Origin: Macrotis lagotis
Lineage: Eukaryota > Chordata > Mammalia > Peramelemorphia > Peramelidae
NCBI RefSeq assembly: GCF_037893015.1
Contig: NC_133665.1
Span: 21,737,207 to 21,801,206 of the forward strand
Direction: 5' to 3'
Length of the DNA: 64,000 bases
The position numbers and the translations under genes were made by a program. Below are positions 11,600 to 23,929 of the stretch, piece by piece. Position 1 is the first letter of the stretch. Each line of letters opens with the position of its first letter. The notes under the pieces are model-generated. The model saw only the letters and a program-made list of their open reading frames with translations. It did no database searches and was not told the DNA's origin.

Positions 11600-12790
11600 A
11601 TATGTTCTTCACCACTATTCTATTCTGGCTCTCCTTCTTGTCTGACACTCTTTTGTCTCTTTTGATGGATCTTTATTCATGCCATGCTGATTAACTGGGT
11701 GTTTCCAAAGATTTTCTCCTGGCCCCTCTTCTCCCCTCTATACTATCTCACTTAGCAATTACATCAGCTCCCATCAGTTCAATTATAATCTCCATGCAAA
11801 TAAAGTATATACACACACATATATCCATTTGTCTTTCCTTTCTCTTGCCCCCTCCCCCAGTCTTTCTCCTGAGATAGTTTCACAAGAACTTTTTTAAATA
11901 TATTGAACTAGATGCTCCATGATCACCTGAAATTCATCTTTTCCATACCTTCCACATGCTCTCTTCCCAATCTTCCTTGGAGGACATGACTAATCACCTA
12001 GACTCACAACCTTGGTATTATTATCACTTTCACTAATACTTATCCTACAAATCCAATCTATTTTCAAATCTTCTTTGTATCTTCACCACTTCATTAACCT
12101 TCTCTTCTTCAATTAGTCATGGAGCCATCCTCAATGTCTTTCGTCTAGACTACAATAATAGCCCACTCTTGGGTCTCCTGATTTCAAGTCTCTCCCTGCT
12201 TCAAGCCATCCTGTACACAACTGTTAAAGCATTTTTCTAAAGGACAAGTTTTACCATGTTACCTCTCCAAACTCTTAATGATTCTTTAATTACTCCAGAA
12301 TCAAACATAAAATGCTGTTTGTCTTTAAAACTCTTCCTAAGCTTTAAAATTCTTCCCAAATGTTCCATAACTTTCCAGTTTTATTATACTTTATCCCCTC
12401 TATATACTCTATGATTCAATTAAACTGGTTTGCTTTTTCTCATATGTATGAAGATCCATTTCTAGAATATGTGCCTTTTCAATGGATAGCCCCTCTATCT
12501 GTCCTTCTTTCACTCCTTACTTTGTTTCTTGGCTTCCCTTAAGACTCAGCTTATATTCTGTCTTCTGTAGGAGGTCTTTCCTATTTCTCCTCCCTACCTC
12601 ATCTCCCTTAGCATCTTTCCTCTGTAGATAACCTTTCATTTTCACCATATATATATATATCTTAATTTTAAAGTTATTTGTATATAGTCTTCCCACATGT
12701 GAAATCAAGAATAAGTCTTTATTTTTGCCTTTCTTTGTATCCTGTTTTAGCATAATATTTGGCACTGGCAGTACTAAATTTGACTGGCTG
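11600..12790 (+). repeat. L2/CR1-type LINE 3' portion
   Basis: The text follows the usual L2 order. It includes CCTGGGTCTCCTGATTTC-like and CTTCAAGCCATCC phrases, then TTACTCCAGAATCAAACATAAAATGC-like text, and ends near TTTGTATCCTGTTTTAGC ... GACTGGCTGA. Coding frames are destroyed. An (AT) tract lies at 12648-12660. Confidence 0.6.
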
Positions 12791-13189
12791 ATAAAGAACT
12801 TGACTCCAATCTTTGGGAGTCTTCCTAGAGCTTAATTCCACCCCAGAGGCTGAAGGGCTCTTTAGTGACAGAGAGTACTCTGCAACCTCTTTAGACCTGC
12901 TGCATATATAAAATAAACATGAAGTAGTTTCAGAGGAAGGGCACTAATAGCTAGGAAATCAATGTGACATAGAGAAAACTGCATAACCAAGATTCCAAGA
13001 GGCAGAAGTGAGAAAGAAGTATATATAAGACATGGAGGACAGCCATGGGAGAGGGAGAGTTATATGTGAACAGTAAGTAGGACAATATGGCTGAAACATA
13101 AAATATATGGAGGGTATTAATATATAACAACACTAGAAGAGTAAGAAGAAATTAGTGTGAGAGGAATTTTAAATGCCAAACAGATAATT
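12791..13189. other. Unassigned flank of the large L1
   Basis: Nothing recognisable. It ends at the target-site duplication of the 13.2-22.2 kb L1. Confidence 0.4.
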
Positions 13190-13202
13190 TATATTTGATT
13201 CT
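13190..13202. repeat. Left target-site duplication of the 9-kb L1 insertion
   Basis: tatatttgattct is repeated exactly at 22165-22177. Both copies abut L1 ends, so the whole 13203-22164 block was one insertion. Confidence 0.9.
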
Positions 13203-13640
13203 TTTTTAATTTAAATTTGTTTTTATTAAAGATTTTATTTGAGTTTTACAATTTTTCCCCAATCTTGCTTCCCTCCCCCCTCCACCCCACGGAAAGCACT
13301 CTGTCAGTCTTTACTTTCTTTCCATGTTGTACCTTGATCCAAATTGGGTGTGATGAGAGAGAAATCATATCCTTAAAGAGAAGTCTAAGAAGTAACAAGA
13401 TCAGAAAATAAGTTATCTGGTTTTTTTCCCTAAATTAAAGGGAATAGTCCTCGCACTTTATTCAAACTCCCCAGCTCCTTATCTGGATACAGATGGTACT
13501 CTCCTTTGCAGACTGCCCAAAATTGTTCCCGATTGTTGCACTGATGGAATGAGCAAGACCTTCAATGAAGCTTGAACATCACTCCCATGTTGCTGTTAGG
13601 GTGTAAAGTGTTTTTCTGGTTCTACTCATCTCACTCAGCA

Positions 13641-15131
13641 TCAGTTCATGCAAATCCCTCCAGGTTTCCCTGAAATCCTGCCCCCCTGGCTTCGAATAGA
13701 ACAATAGTGTTCCATGACATACATATACCACAGCTTGCTAAGCCATTCCCCAATTGAAGGACATTTACTGGATTTCCAATTCTTTGCCACCACAAACAGG
13801 GCTGCTATAAATATTTTTGTACAAGTAATGCTTTTACCCGTTTTCCTCATCTCTTCAGGGTATAGACCCAGCAGTGCTATTGCTGGGTCAAAGGGTATGC
13901 ACATTTTTGTTGCCCTTTGGGCATAGTTCCAAATAGCTCTCCAGAAGGGTTGGATGAGTTCACAGCTCCACCAACAGTGAAATAGTGTCCCAGATTTCCC
14001 ACATCCCTTCCAACAATGATCATTATCCTTCCTGGTCATACTGACCAATCTGAGAGGTGTGAGGTGGTACCTCAGGGAAGCTTTAACTTGCATATCTCTA
14101 ATAATTAATGATTTAGAGCATTTTTTCATATGGCTATGGATTAGTTTGATCTCCTCATCTGTAAATTGCCTTTGCATATCCTTTGACCATTTGTCAATTG
14201 GGGAATGGCTTTCTGTTTTAAAAATATGACTCAGATCTCTGTATATTTTAGAAATGAGTCCTTTGTCAGAATCATTAGTTGTAAAGATTGTTTCCCAATT
14301 TACTACATTTCTTTTGATCTTGGTTACATTGGTTTTATCTGTGCAAAAGCTTTTTAATTTAATGTAATCAAAACCATCTAATTGGTTTTTGGTGATGTTC
14401 TCCAACTCTTCCTTAGTCATAAACTGTTCCCCTTTCTATAGATCTGACAGGTAGACTAGTCCTTGATCTTTTAATTTGCTTATAGTATTGTTTTTTAGGT
14501 CTATGTCCTGTAACTATTTGCATCTTATCTTGGTAAAGGGTGTGGGGTGTTGGTCTAATCTAAGTTTATTCCATACTAACCTCCAATTTTCGCAGCAATT
14601 TTTTATCAAAGAGGGAGTTTTTATCCCAATGGCCAGACTCTGGGTTTATCAAACAGCAGATTACTATAATCATCTCCTGCTTTTACACTTAGTCTATTCC
14701 ACTGGTCCACCATTCTATTTCTTAGCCAATACCAAACAGTTTTGATGACTGATGCTTTATAATATAATTTTAGATCGGGTAGGGCTAAGCCACATTCTTT
14801 TGCACTTTTTTCCATTAAGCACCTGGCAATTCTTGAATTTTTATTTCTCCATATGAATTTACTTACAATTTTTTCTAACTCGTAAAAGTAATTTTTTGGA
14901 ATTTTGATTGGTAGGGCACTAAACAGATAGTTTAGTTTTGGTAGAATAGTCATTTTTATTATATTAGCTCAACCTATCCATGAGCAGTTGATATTTGCCC
15001 AGTTATTTAAATCTGATTTAATTTGTGTGAGAAGTGTTTTGTAATTGTTTTCAAAAAGATTCTGAGTCTGTCTTGGCAAATAGACTCCCAAATATTTTAT
15101 ATTGTCTGAGGGTACTTTGAATGGGATTTCT
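13641..15131 (-). pseudogene. L1 ORF2 C-terminal part (partial copy)
   Basis: Minus-strand frames at 13641-14420 and 14621-14953 encode the ORF2 region after the RT, including the cysteine-rich segment ([16 protein letters not shown]) and PFDPAIALLGLYPEE. The long 259-codon open stretch shows a fairly young age. It is truncated at 15131 within the RT/thumb region, next to the neighbouring copy's poly(A), so it cannot encode a full protein. Confidence 0.8.
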
Positions 15132-15164
15132 TTTTGTTGTTGTTGTTGTTGTTGTTGTTTAATT
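15132..15164. repeat. (TTG)n/T-rich junction between the two L1 copies
   Basis: A run of about nine TTG units in T-rich sequence, on the minus strand an A-rich (CAA)n tail, marks the 3' end of the full-length copy and the join to the partial copy. Confidence 0.8.
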
Positions 15165-15579
15165 TTTTTAAAGATATTATTTGAGTTTTACAATTTTGCC
15201 CCCAATCTTGCTTCCCTGCCCCCACCCCCATCCTACAGATAGCACTCTGTCAGTCTTTACTTTGTTTCCACGTTGTACCTTGATCCAAATTGGGTGTGAT
15301 GAGAGAGAAATCATATCCTTAAAGAGAACTGAATTCTCAGAGGTTAACAAGATCAGACAATAAAATATCTGTTTTTATCCCTAAATTAAAGGGAATAGTC
15401 CTTGCACTTTGTTCAAACTCCACAGCTCCTTATCTGGATACAGATGGTACTCTCCTTTGCAGACAGCCCAAAATTGTTCCCAATTGTTGCACTGATGGAA
15501 TGAGCAAGTCCTTCAAGCTGGAACATCACTCCCATGTTGCTGTTAGGGTGTACAGTGTTTTTCTGGTTGTGCTCCTTTT

Positions 15580-18500
15580 TCCTCATCTCTTCAGGGTATA
15601 GACCCAGTAGTGGTATTGCTGGGTCAAAGGGTATGTACATTTTTGTTGCCCTTTGGGCATAGTTCTGAATAGCTCTCCAGAAGGGTTGGATGAGTTCACA
15701 GCTCCACCAACAGTGCAATAGTGTCCCAGATTTCCCACATCCCTTCCAACAATGATCATTATCCTTCCTGGTCATACTGACCAATCTGAGAGGTGTGAGG
15801 TGGTACCTCAGGGAAGCTTTAATTTGCATATCTCTAATAATTAATGATTTAGAGCATTTTTTCATATGGCTATGGATTGCTTTGATCTCTTCATCTGTAA
15901 ATTTCCTTTGCATATCCTTTGACCAATTGTCAATTAGGGAATGGCTTTTTGTTTGAAAAATATGACTCAGTTCTCTGTATATTTTAGAAATGAGTCCTTT
16001 GTCAGAATTATTAGTTGTAAAGATTGTTTCCCAATTTACTACATTTCTTTTGATCTTGATTACATTGGTTTTCTCTGTGCAAAACCTTTTTAATTTAATG
16101 TAATCAAAATCATATAATTGGTTTTTGGTGATGTTCTCCAACTCTTCCTTAGTCATAAACTGTTCCCCTTTCCATAGATCTGACAGGTAGACTAGTCCTT
16201 GATCTTCTAATTTGTTTATAGTATTCTTTTTTTATGTCTATGTCCTGTAACCATTTGTATCTTATCTTGGTAAAGGGTATGAGGTGTTGGTCTAATCTAA
16301 GTTTCTTCCATACTAACTTCCAATTATCCCAGCAGTTTTTATCAAAGAGGGAGTTTTATCCCAATGGCCAGACTCTTTGGGTTTCTCAAACAGCAGATTA
16401 CTCTAATCATCTCCTGCTTTTACACCTAGTCTATTCCACTGGTCCACCACTCTATTTCTTAGCCAATACCAAACAGTTTTGATGACTGATGCTTTATAAT
16501 ATAATTTTAGATCGGGTAGGGCTAAGCCACCTTTTTTTGCACGTTTGTTCGTTAAGCTCCTGGCAATTCTTGACTTTTTATTTCTCCATATGAATTTAAT
16601 TACAATTTTTCTAACTCAGTAAAGTAATTTTTTGGAATTTTGATTGATAGGGCACTAAACATATCGTTTAGTTTTGGTAGAATTGTCATTTTTATTATAT
16701 TAGGTCTACCTAACCATGAGCAGTTCATATTTGCCCAGTTATTTAAATCTAATTTAATTTGTGTGAGAAGTATTTTATAATGGTTTTCAAAAAGATTCTG
16801 AGTCTGTCTTGGCAAAAAGACTCCCAAATATTTTATATTGTCTGAAGTTACTTTGAATGGGATTTCTCTTTCTAGCTCTTCCTGTTGTTTCTTGCTAGAC
16901 ATATATAGAAAAGTTGAGGATTTATGAGGGTTCATTTTATAACCTGCAACATTGCTAAAATTGCTAATTGTTTCCAGTAGTTTTTTAGATGATTTCTTGG
17001 GACTTTCTAGGTAGAGCATCATGTCATCTGCAAAGAGTGAGAGTTTTGTCTCTTCTTTCCTAATTCTAATTCCTTTAATTTCTTTTTCTTCTCTAATTGC
17101 TGATGGTAACATTTCTTTTTTTTTTTTATTTTTAGGGGGGTTTTTTTGTAAGGCAAATGGGGTTAAGTGGCTTGCCCAAGGCCACACAGCTAGGTAATTA
17201 TTAAGTGTCTGAGACCAGATTTGAACCCAGGTCCTCCTGACTCCAGGGCCAGTGCATTATCCACTACGCCACCTAGCTGCCCCCAAGATGATTTTTTTAA
17301 GTTATTTTGTTTTCTTTTGCAAGGCAGTGGGGTAAAGTGGCTTGCCCAAGGCCACACAGCTAGATAATTATTAAGAGTCTGAGGTCAGATTTGAACTCAA
17401 GTAGTCCTGTCTCCAGGGCCAGTGCTCTATCCACTGCACCACCTATCCTCCCCTAATTATTAAGTGTCTGAGACTGGATTTGAACCCAGGTACTCCTGAC
17501 TCCAGGGCTGGTGCTTAATCCACTATACCACCTAGCTGCCCCTTAACATTTCTAATACAATATTGAATAGTAGTAGTGATAATGGGCACCCTTGTTTCAC
17601 CCCTGATCTTATTGGGAATGCCTCTAGCCTCTCCCCATTGAGTATAATGCTTGTTGATGGTTTCAGATAGATACTGCTAATTATTTTAAGGAACAGTCCA
17701 TTTATTCCTACACTCTCTAGTGTTTTTAATAGGAATGGATGCTGGATTTTGTGAAAAGCTTTTTCAGCATCTATTGATATGATCATATGATTTCTAATAG
17801 GTTTGTTGTTGATGTAATTAAGTATACTAACAGCTTTCCTAGTACTGAACCAACCCTGGATTCCTGGAATAAATCCTACTTGATCATAATGTATTATCCT
17901 AGTGATGACTTGTAATCATTTTGCTAAGATTTTATTTAGGATTTTCGCATCTATATTCATCAGGGAGATAGGTCTATAATTTTCTTTCTCTCTTTTAACT
18001 CTTCCTGGTTTAGGTAACAGTACCATATTGTTTTCATAGAAAGAGTTAGGCAGAGTTCCATCTCTCCCTATTTTTCCAAGGAGTTTATATAGGATTGGAA
18101 CCAATTGTTCCTTAAATGTTTGGTAGAATTCACTTGTGAATCCATCGAGCCCTGGAGATTTTTTTTTAGGCAGTTCAGTAATGGCTTGTTGAATTTCTTT
18201 TTCTGAGATAGGGTTGTTTAGGTATTTAATCTCTTCTTCATTTAACCTGGGCAACTTATATTTTTGTAAATATTCATCCATTTCACTTAGATTATCATAT
18301 TTATTGGCATAGAGTTGGGCAAAATAATTTCAAATTATTACTTTAATTTCCTCCTCATTGGTGGTGAGTTCACCTTTTTCATTTATGATACTAGCAATTT
18401 GGTTTTCTTCTTTCTTTTTTTTAATCAGATTGACCAGAGGTTTATCAATTTTATTGTTTTTTTCATAATACCAATTTTTGGTTTTATTTATTAATTCAAA

Positions 18501-19521
18501 TTTTTTTGCTTTCAATTTTATTAATTTCTCCTTTAATTTTTAGAATTTCTAATTTGGTGCTTAATTGGGGATTTTTGATTTGTTCTTTCTCTAATGTTTT
18601 TAGTTGCATGTTTAGTTCATTAATTTCCTCTTTCTCCAATTTATTCATATAAGCATTTAGAGCTATAATATATCCCCTGAGAGTTGCTTTGAATGAATCC
18701 CATAGGTTTTGGAATGTTGTTTCATTATTATCATTATCTAGGGTAAAATGGTTAATTCTTTCTATAATTTGTTTTTCGGTCCACTCATTTTTTTAAATGA
18801 GGTTATTCAGTTTCCAATTTGTTCTGGGTCTATATCTCCTTGGCCCAGTTTTGCATATGACTTTTATTGCATTGTGATCTGAGAAAGATGTATTCACTAT
18901 TTCTGCCTTTCTGCAATTGATCATTAGGTTTTTATGTCCTAGTACATGGTCAATTTTTGTATAAGTTCCATGTACTGCAGAGAAAAAGGCATATTCCTTT
19001 CTATCCCCATTCAGTTTCCTCCATAAATCTACCATATCTAATTTTTCTAACAATCTGTTAACCTCCCTAATTTCTTTCTTATTTGTTTTATGATTCGATT
19101 TATCTAGATCTGATAGCGGGAGGTTAAGGTCTCCCACTATTAGGGTTTTGCTATCTATGTCTTCCTGTAATTCTTTCAGCTTCTCCTCTAAGAATTTGGA
19201 TGCTGTGCCACTGGGTGCATATATATTCAATATTGAAATGACTTTATTGTCTATGGTACCTTTTAGGAGGATATAGTTTCCTTCCTTATCTCTTTTAACA
19301 CTATCTATTTTTGCTGCTGCTTTGTCTGAGATAAGGATTGCTGCCCCTGCTTTTTTTACATCAGCTGAAGCAAAATATATTTTGCTCCAACCTTTTACCT
19401 TTACTCTATATGTATCTCTCTGCTTCAAATGAGTTTCTTGTAAGCAGCATATTGTAGGATTCTGGTTTTTAATCCACTCTGCTATTTGCTTACATTTTAA
19501 GGGAGAGTTCATCTCATTCAC
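15580..19521 (-). pseudogene. L1 ORF2 (endonuclease, reverse transcriptase, Cys-rich end), broken
   Basis: The start ATG on the minus strand is at 19519-19521. The first 242 codons are open and form an APE-type endonuclease with QETH, IYAPSG, GDLN, IDHVLGHK and a final SDHNAIK, the usual nicking enzyme for target-primed reverse transcription. The RT follows in pieces: [14 protein letters not shown] at 17916-18281, [11 protein letters not shown] at 17532-17786, and FADDMM (the catalytic xADD) near 17030. The Cys-rich tail [16 protein letters not shown] lies near 15700. A stop at the endonuclease end, several frameshifts and a SINE trimer in the RT make it inactive. The ORF2 order matches L1 exactly. 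Confidence 0.85.
17117..17543 (-). repeat. Trimeric SINE inserted as one unit
   Basis: Three same-orientation SINE copies lie head to tail: a full one (about 17117-17285), a full one (about 17290-17453) and a third lacking its 3' tail (about 17454-17543). One duplication, taacatttct, flanks the block (17107-17116 and 17544-17553). No duplication separates the copies. Confidence 0.75.
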
Positions 19522-20239
19522 ATTTCAGGTTATGATTACTAATTCTTTATTGCCCTCCATGCTATCTTCCCTGTTTGCATTTTTTCCCCCTTTCTCCCCC
19601 TTTTATCCATATTCCCTAGTCTTTTGTTTCTGAAAACCACCCCTTTTGGTGTGTTTGCCCTCCTATATCACACCTTCCCCTTTCTTTCCCCTTTCCCTTT
19701 TCCCCTTTTTCCCTTCCCTTCCTTTTATTATTTCCCCTTATTTCCCCCACTCCCCTTACCTTTCTCCGTCTGCCCTCCCCTTTTCCCCTTTTAATACTTG
19801 AAAGGTTAGATGTTTTATAAGTTAACTGAGTATGTGTAGGTTGACTTTATGCCAAATCTGATGAGAAGAAGATTCAGGTGTTTCTCCTATGCTCCCTTCT
19901 TTCCCACTATTACCATAGGTTTTTTGTACCTCTTAGTGTAATGTGATTTACCCCCATTCAATCCCCTCCCTCCTCCCATCTCTTTCCTGTCCCCCTTTTT
20001 AGGGCAGTACTGTTGTGGTTTTTTTTAGATCATTCTATCTAAGTCATAGAAAATTCTGAGTGTCTGACCATTCTAGTTCTGTATATTCTATCGAATAGAG
20101 TCTAAATTCCTGAGAGTTATTAGAGTCTTTCTCCCAAATGGGGTTAAAGCCAGTTACATCCCATTAGATAGTAGTCTCCTGGATAGGTCATGAATGTCCA
20201 TAATTTCTGGCAAGGTGTATTCTTTCCATTAGAGTTACA

Positions 20240-21380
20240 TTTATTGCATTTTTTTTCTTTTACTGCCCCCCCCTTTATTTTTACCTTTTAATGTGTCTCT
20301 TGAACCTCCTTTTTGATGTCCAAATTTTCTGTTTAGCTTTGGTCTTTTCATCAGAAATTTTTGGAATTCTTCCATTTCATTAAATGTCCATCTTTTTCCC
20401 TGGAAGAGTAGGCTCAGCTTTGCAGGAAAGTAGATAAGTAGATTCTTGGCTGCATTACAAGCTCCCATGCTCTTCGAAATATCTCGTTCCCGGCCCTTCG
20501 ATCCCTTAATGTTGATGCAGCCAGGTCCTGCATGATCCTTACTGTGGCTCCTTGATATTTAAATTGTTTCTTTCTGGCTGCTTGTAGGATTTTCTCTTTT
20601 ATTTGATAGTTCTACAGTTTGGCCACAACATTCCTTGGTGTTTTCATTTTAGGATCTTTTTCTAGTGGGGATCGATGTACTCTTTCAATAACTACTTTGC
20701 CCTCTAATTCCATGATATCAGGGCAGTTTTCCATCACTAGATAGTGTAATATTAAGTCCAGGCTTTTTTTCCTCTTCAATGTTTTCAGGAAGTCCTATAA
20801 TTTTCACGTTGCCCCTCCTCAATCCATTCTCAATGTCAGTGGTTTTGTTGGTGAGGTATTTTACATTTGCTTCTATTTTTTTCTATTTTTTGATTTTGTT
20901 TAACTGACTCTTGCTGTCTCATGGAGTCATTAGTTTCTGTAGACTCCATTCTTTTTTTGGGGGGGAGGAGTTTTCTTCATTAACCTTTTGCAACTCCTTT
21001 TCCAATTGGTCAATTCTACTTTTGAAAGAGCTTTCCATTTGATCAATTGAGGTTTTGAGAGAATTAATTTCTTTTTGCATTTGCTCATTTGAGGATCTGA
21101 GAGAATTGTTCTCATTTTGTAATTGTCCAATTGATGATTTGAGAGATTTATTCTGCTTTTGTGTTTGTCCAATTGTACTTTCTAAGGTTTTGTTTTCTTG
21201 TTACAAGCTATTAATTGTCTCTCTCAAATTTTTAAGCTCCTTCCTTACTTCTTCAAGGAAGTCTTTCTGTGCTGGAGACCAGATTGTATTCTCCTCAGAG
21301 GTTCCAGGTCTCTCTGTGTTGGGGTCTTTCCCTTCCAGGAATTTTTCTATGGATCCACCTTTCCACTGACCCTTCTTCAT
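20240..21380 (-). pseudogene. L1 ORF1 (coiled-coil RNA chaperone), broken
   Basis: The start ATG lies at 21378-21380 on the minus strand; the first residues read MKKGQWKGGSIEKFLEGKD and NTIWSPAQKDFLEEVRKE. A premature TAA occurs at 21201-21203. The coiled coil then continues in frame around 20990-21190 with a repeating 14-residue unit of the form SxIxQxQxxNxSLK. A basic C-terminal region ends near 20240. ORF1p normally trimerises through this coiled coil and binds L1 RNA. The stop and later indels make this copy non-functional. Confidence 0.75.
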
Positions 21381-22164
21381 TATGCTAAGACCTTGAGTTG
21401 GGGTGGCGCTGATTCACCTGGGCTTGGGATTGCTAAAGGCTTTACTGAGTGCAGTTTCTCTGGATGGCCAGTAGGAGGTGCTGGTTGCCCTCTCTGGAGT
21501 GTCTGTGACCTTGGTTGAGAGGCCTTCTCCCTTTGCCAGAAGGGAGGAGTTGGAACTATTGAATTCTTTTGTTTTCAATCAATGGTGGGCTTTACCCTGG
21601 CTTGAGGTCATTCCTCTGCTGGGCTGGTTCTTCTGCTCACACACCTGGGCCTGAGGCAGAAGTAGTTTGCATTTATTTGAGAAGAGGCCTCTGTGCAATG
21701 GAGTCGTCCCCTCAGTGTTTCTCAGACCAGAGGAGCCTAGGGATGATATCTGCAGCTCTCCTGCACCAGACCTCTCCCCACAGCCCCTTCCCCAAGCTCC
21801 AGGGGGACAGCACCAACACCAGTTCCTCTGCTTCCCTATGGACCCAAGCCCCTTTCGTCCAGCCCCACACCTGATCCAGTAGGTCCGGCTCTCTGGCCCT
21901 CAGATTCCCAGTTCCAATTCAGCTGTTAATCTGGCTGATCCGGGGCTGATCCTTCCTCTGAGCCCAGACTCACCCACCCGAATTCGGCCAAAGCTGCTGC
22001 AGGAGACAAATCCTGAGGCAGATGTTCTTTCTCCCAGCTTTTCTTTCTTGGTTTTGTGGGTTGGATTTCTTTTAAGAGGTTTGTTTCATGTGATAGATGG
22101 GGAAGAGATCAGGAGACTTTAGAACTGTGCCTGTCTTCTCTCTGCCATCTTGGCCGGAAGTCCC
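21381..22164 (-). promoter_or_regulatory. L1 5' UTR / internal promoter region
   Basis: A relatively GC-rich segment between the ORF1 start and the 5' end of the element. The first bases on the minus strand include CCAAGATGGC, a YY1-like site that also begins L1 5' UTRs in other mammals. Promoter activity is inferred from position. Confidence 0.6.
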
Positions 22165-22189
22165 TATATTTGATTCTAAAGACAATAGA

Positions 22190-22341
22190 GGGGCAGCTAG
22201 TGGATAGAGCCTCCTGAAGTCAGGAGGACCTGAATTCAAATCCAGCCTCAGACATTTAATAATTGTCTAGCTGTGTTATCTTGGGCAAGTCACTTAACCC
22301 CATTGCCTTAAATAAATAAAATTTTTTAAAAATTGTAAAAA
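22190..22341 (+). repeat. tRNA-derived marsupial SINE, plus strand
   Basis: It begins GGGCAGCTAGTGGATAGAG and ends in an A-rich tail. aaagacaatag flanks it (22178-22188, and again after the tail near 22343). Confidence 0.8.
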
Positions 22342-22459
22342 AAAAAGACAATAGGGATTCTACTGCCTCCCAATCCTCCTACCCCCACCCTTCAATCTCC
22401 CCCACACACATATATTTCATCCTCAACTGGAGTGGCTTTCCTGTACTATCTTGGGGGCC

Positions 22460-23010
22460 TCCTTTTTTCCTCCTTTTAAAAAAAAAGTTAAATTTTAATT
22501 AATGAAAAATCTACATTTTATCCCTTCTTTCCTCCTCCCCCCCGAAAGAAAAATAACCCTTGTACCAAATATGCATAGTAAGGCAAAACAAATTTCTACA
22601 CTGGCTATGTCCATGAAAATGTATTTCTCAATCTGTACCCTGTATACATCACTTCTCTGTCAAAAGGTAGGTAACAATTCATCAGAAGTCCTCAAATTAT
22701 GGTTGATCATTAAAGATCAGAGTTCCCAGGACTTTCAAAGTCATATGTTTTTGCAGTATTGTTGTTATTATATACATTTGCTTGGTTCTGCTCACTTCAC
22801 TCTTCATCACTTCGAAAGGTCTTCCTAGATTTCTCTGAAACTGCTTCTTTCTTCATTTCATATGGCATAAAACCACTTCATTACATTGATATCCCATAAT
22901 TTGTCCTAAGTTGAAGAGTACCCATTTATCTTCCATTTCCACAGAAAAAGAACTTCTTTTAATATTTTTGTGTATATGGGTCCTTTTCCTCTATTTTTGA
23001 TTTTTTGGAC
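22460..23010 (-). repeat. Old L1 3' fragment
   Basis: Diverged L1 3' UTR/ORF2-end text in minus orientation (TGGTTCTGCTCACTTCACTC, CATTTATCTTCCATTTCC). The remainder to 23520 is unassigned. Confidence 0.5.
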
Positions 23011-23524
23011 CAAGTCAATATCCAATTTTGTCTTTCATTCCTGGGTAATGCCATGATCAGTAAATATCTTTCCTGAATGAGACAACTAAAGTTCTCAGTC
23101 AGGGTTTTTACCCAATAGCTACGAAAATTGCTTACAGAAATCAGCAAATGCCCAAGGTAAGATTATATTAACTTTTTTAACTCTTTTCTCTTCTCTTGTT
23201 TCCTCTTAGTTCACCTCTCATTTCAATTCTGATCAGGCCCCAAAAGATAAAGCAAATATTCCCAAAATGTTACTCTCCCAAACAAAAGTAGCTACATAGA
23301 ATTTTGGTAAGGAAATTTGTTTTCACCATCTTGGTTCTTTTCTCCATTATCAATCTCCAAAATTCTATGCAAATCACAAAGATTGGACTGGTTGAAGATG
23401 AACAGAAGGTACTTGCTCTTCACTTTAGTTTCCTTATCAATAAATCACAGCCTATCTTTTTTTCTTAACCACATCAATATGTCTATTTTTTTCACAAAAA
23501 GGTTTTTAAAAAAATAAGGTCAGA

Positions 23525-23755
23525 AAGTCTATTACCTTTAATTTAAAAAAACATTATCTTATCATGTAATTTTGCTATCTCTTATATTTTTTTCTTAAGG
23601 ATATATGATTTCTCTCTCAACACATTCAATTTAGATCAATGTATAGCATGGAAACAATGTAAAGACTAACAGATTGCCTTCTATAGGGGATGGGGGAGGG
23701 AAGCGAGATTGGGAGAAAATTGTAAAATTCAAAAATATAAATTTTAAAAAATCAG
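23525..23755 (+). repeat. L1 3' end, plus strand
   Basis: It matches the reverse complement of the 3' UTR of the other L1 copies: TTAAGGATATATGATTTCTC, GATCAATGTATAGCATGG and GGGAGGGAAGCGAGATTGGG, ending in an A-rich tail. It is one of only a few plus-strand L1 pieces here. Confidence 0.65.
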
Positions 23756-23929
23756 GTCAGTAACTCAAAAACTTTTTGTACTATTACTCTGATTCATTTT
23801 ATTAAATGATAAGCTTTCTTTGACTGGTCATAAATTAAACAAGTAGTTATGCTCTTAAATAATTAATGGAACAGGTGTGGCCCAGGCCAAAAAACATTTG
23901 CCTCTCATCATTTTTTTTGTCATTTTGTT

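Larger units (their letters stand above)
13203..22164 (-). mobile_element. Composite L1 insertion: partial L1 fused to a full-length L1, one target-site duplication
   Basis: Reading the minus strand, the element starts at 22164 with GGGACTTCCGGCCAAGATGG, an L1 5' end. It runs through the 5' UTR (21381-22164), ORF1 (about 20240-21380), a C/T-rich spacer (19530-19800) and ORF2 (15580-19521) to a 3' UTR and poly(A)-like tail at about 15132-15165. A second L1 3' half then follows, from 15131 down to its own poly(A) at 13203. Identical 13-bp duplications flank only the outer ends. The second copy's ORF2 text ends abruptly at 15131. The full-length copy also lacks about 230 bp near 15575 relative to its partner, and carries a SINE trimer at 17117-17543. 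Confidence 0.85.

Noticed and set aside
13714..13926. Plus-strand frames opposite L1 ORF2 (repeated in several copies)
   Set aside because: They recur in each L1 copy as the antisense of the ORF2 C-terminus and are shadows.
17117..17543. CRISPR-like or satellite array
   Set aside because: The repeated units are SINE copies of about 165 bp without uniform spacers.
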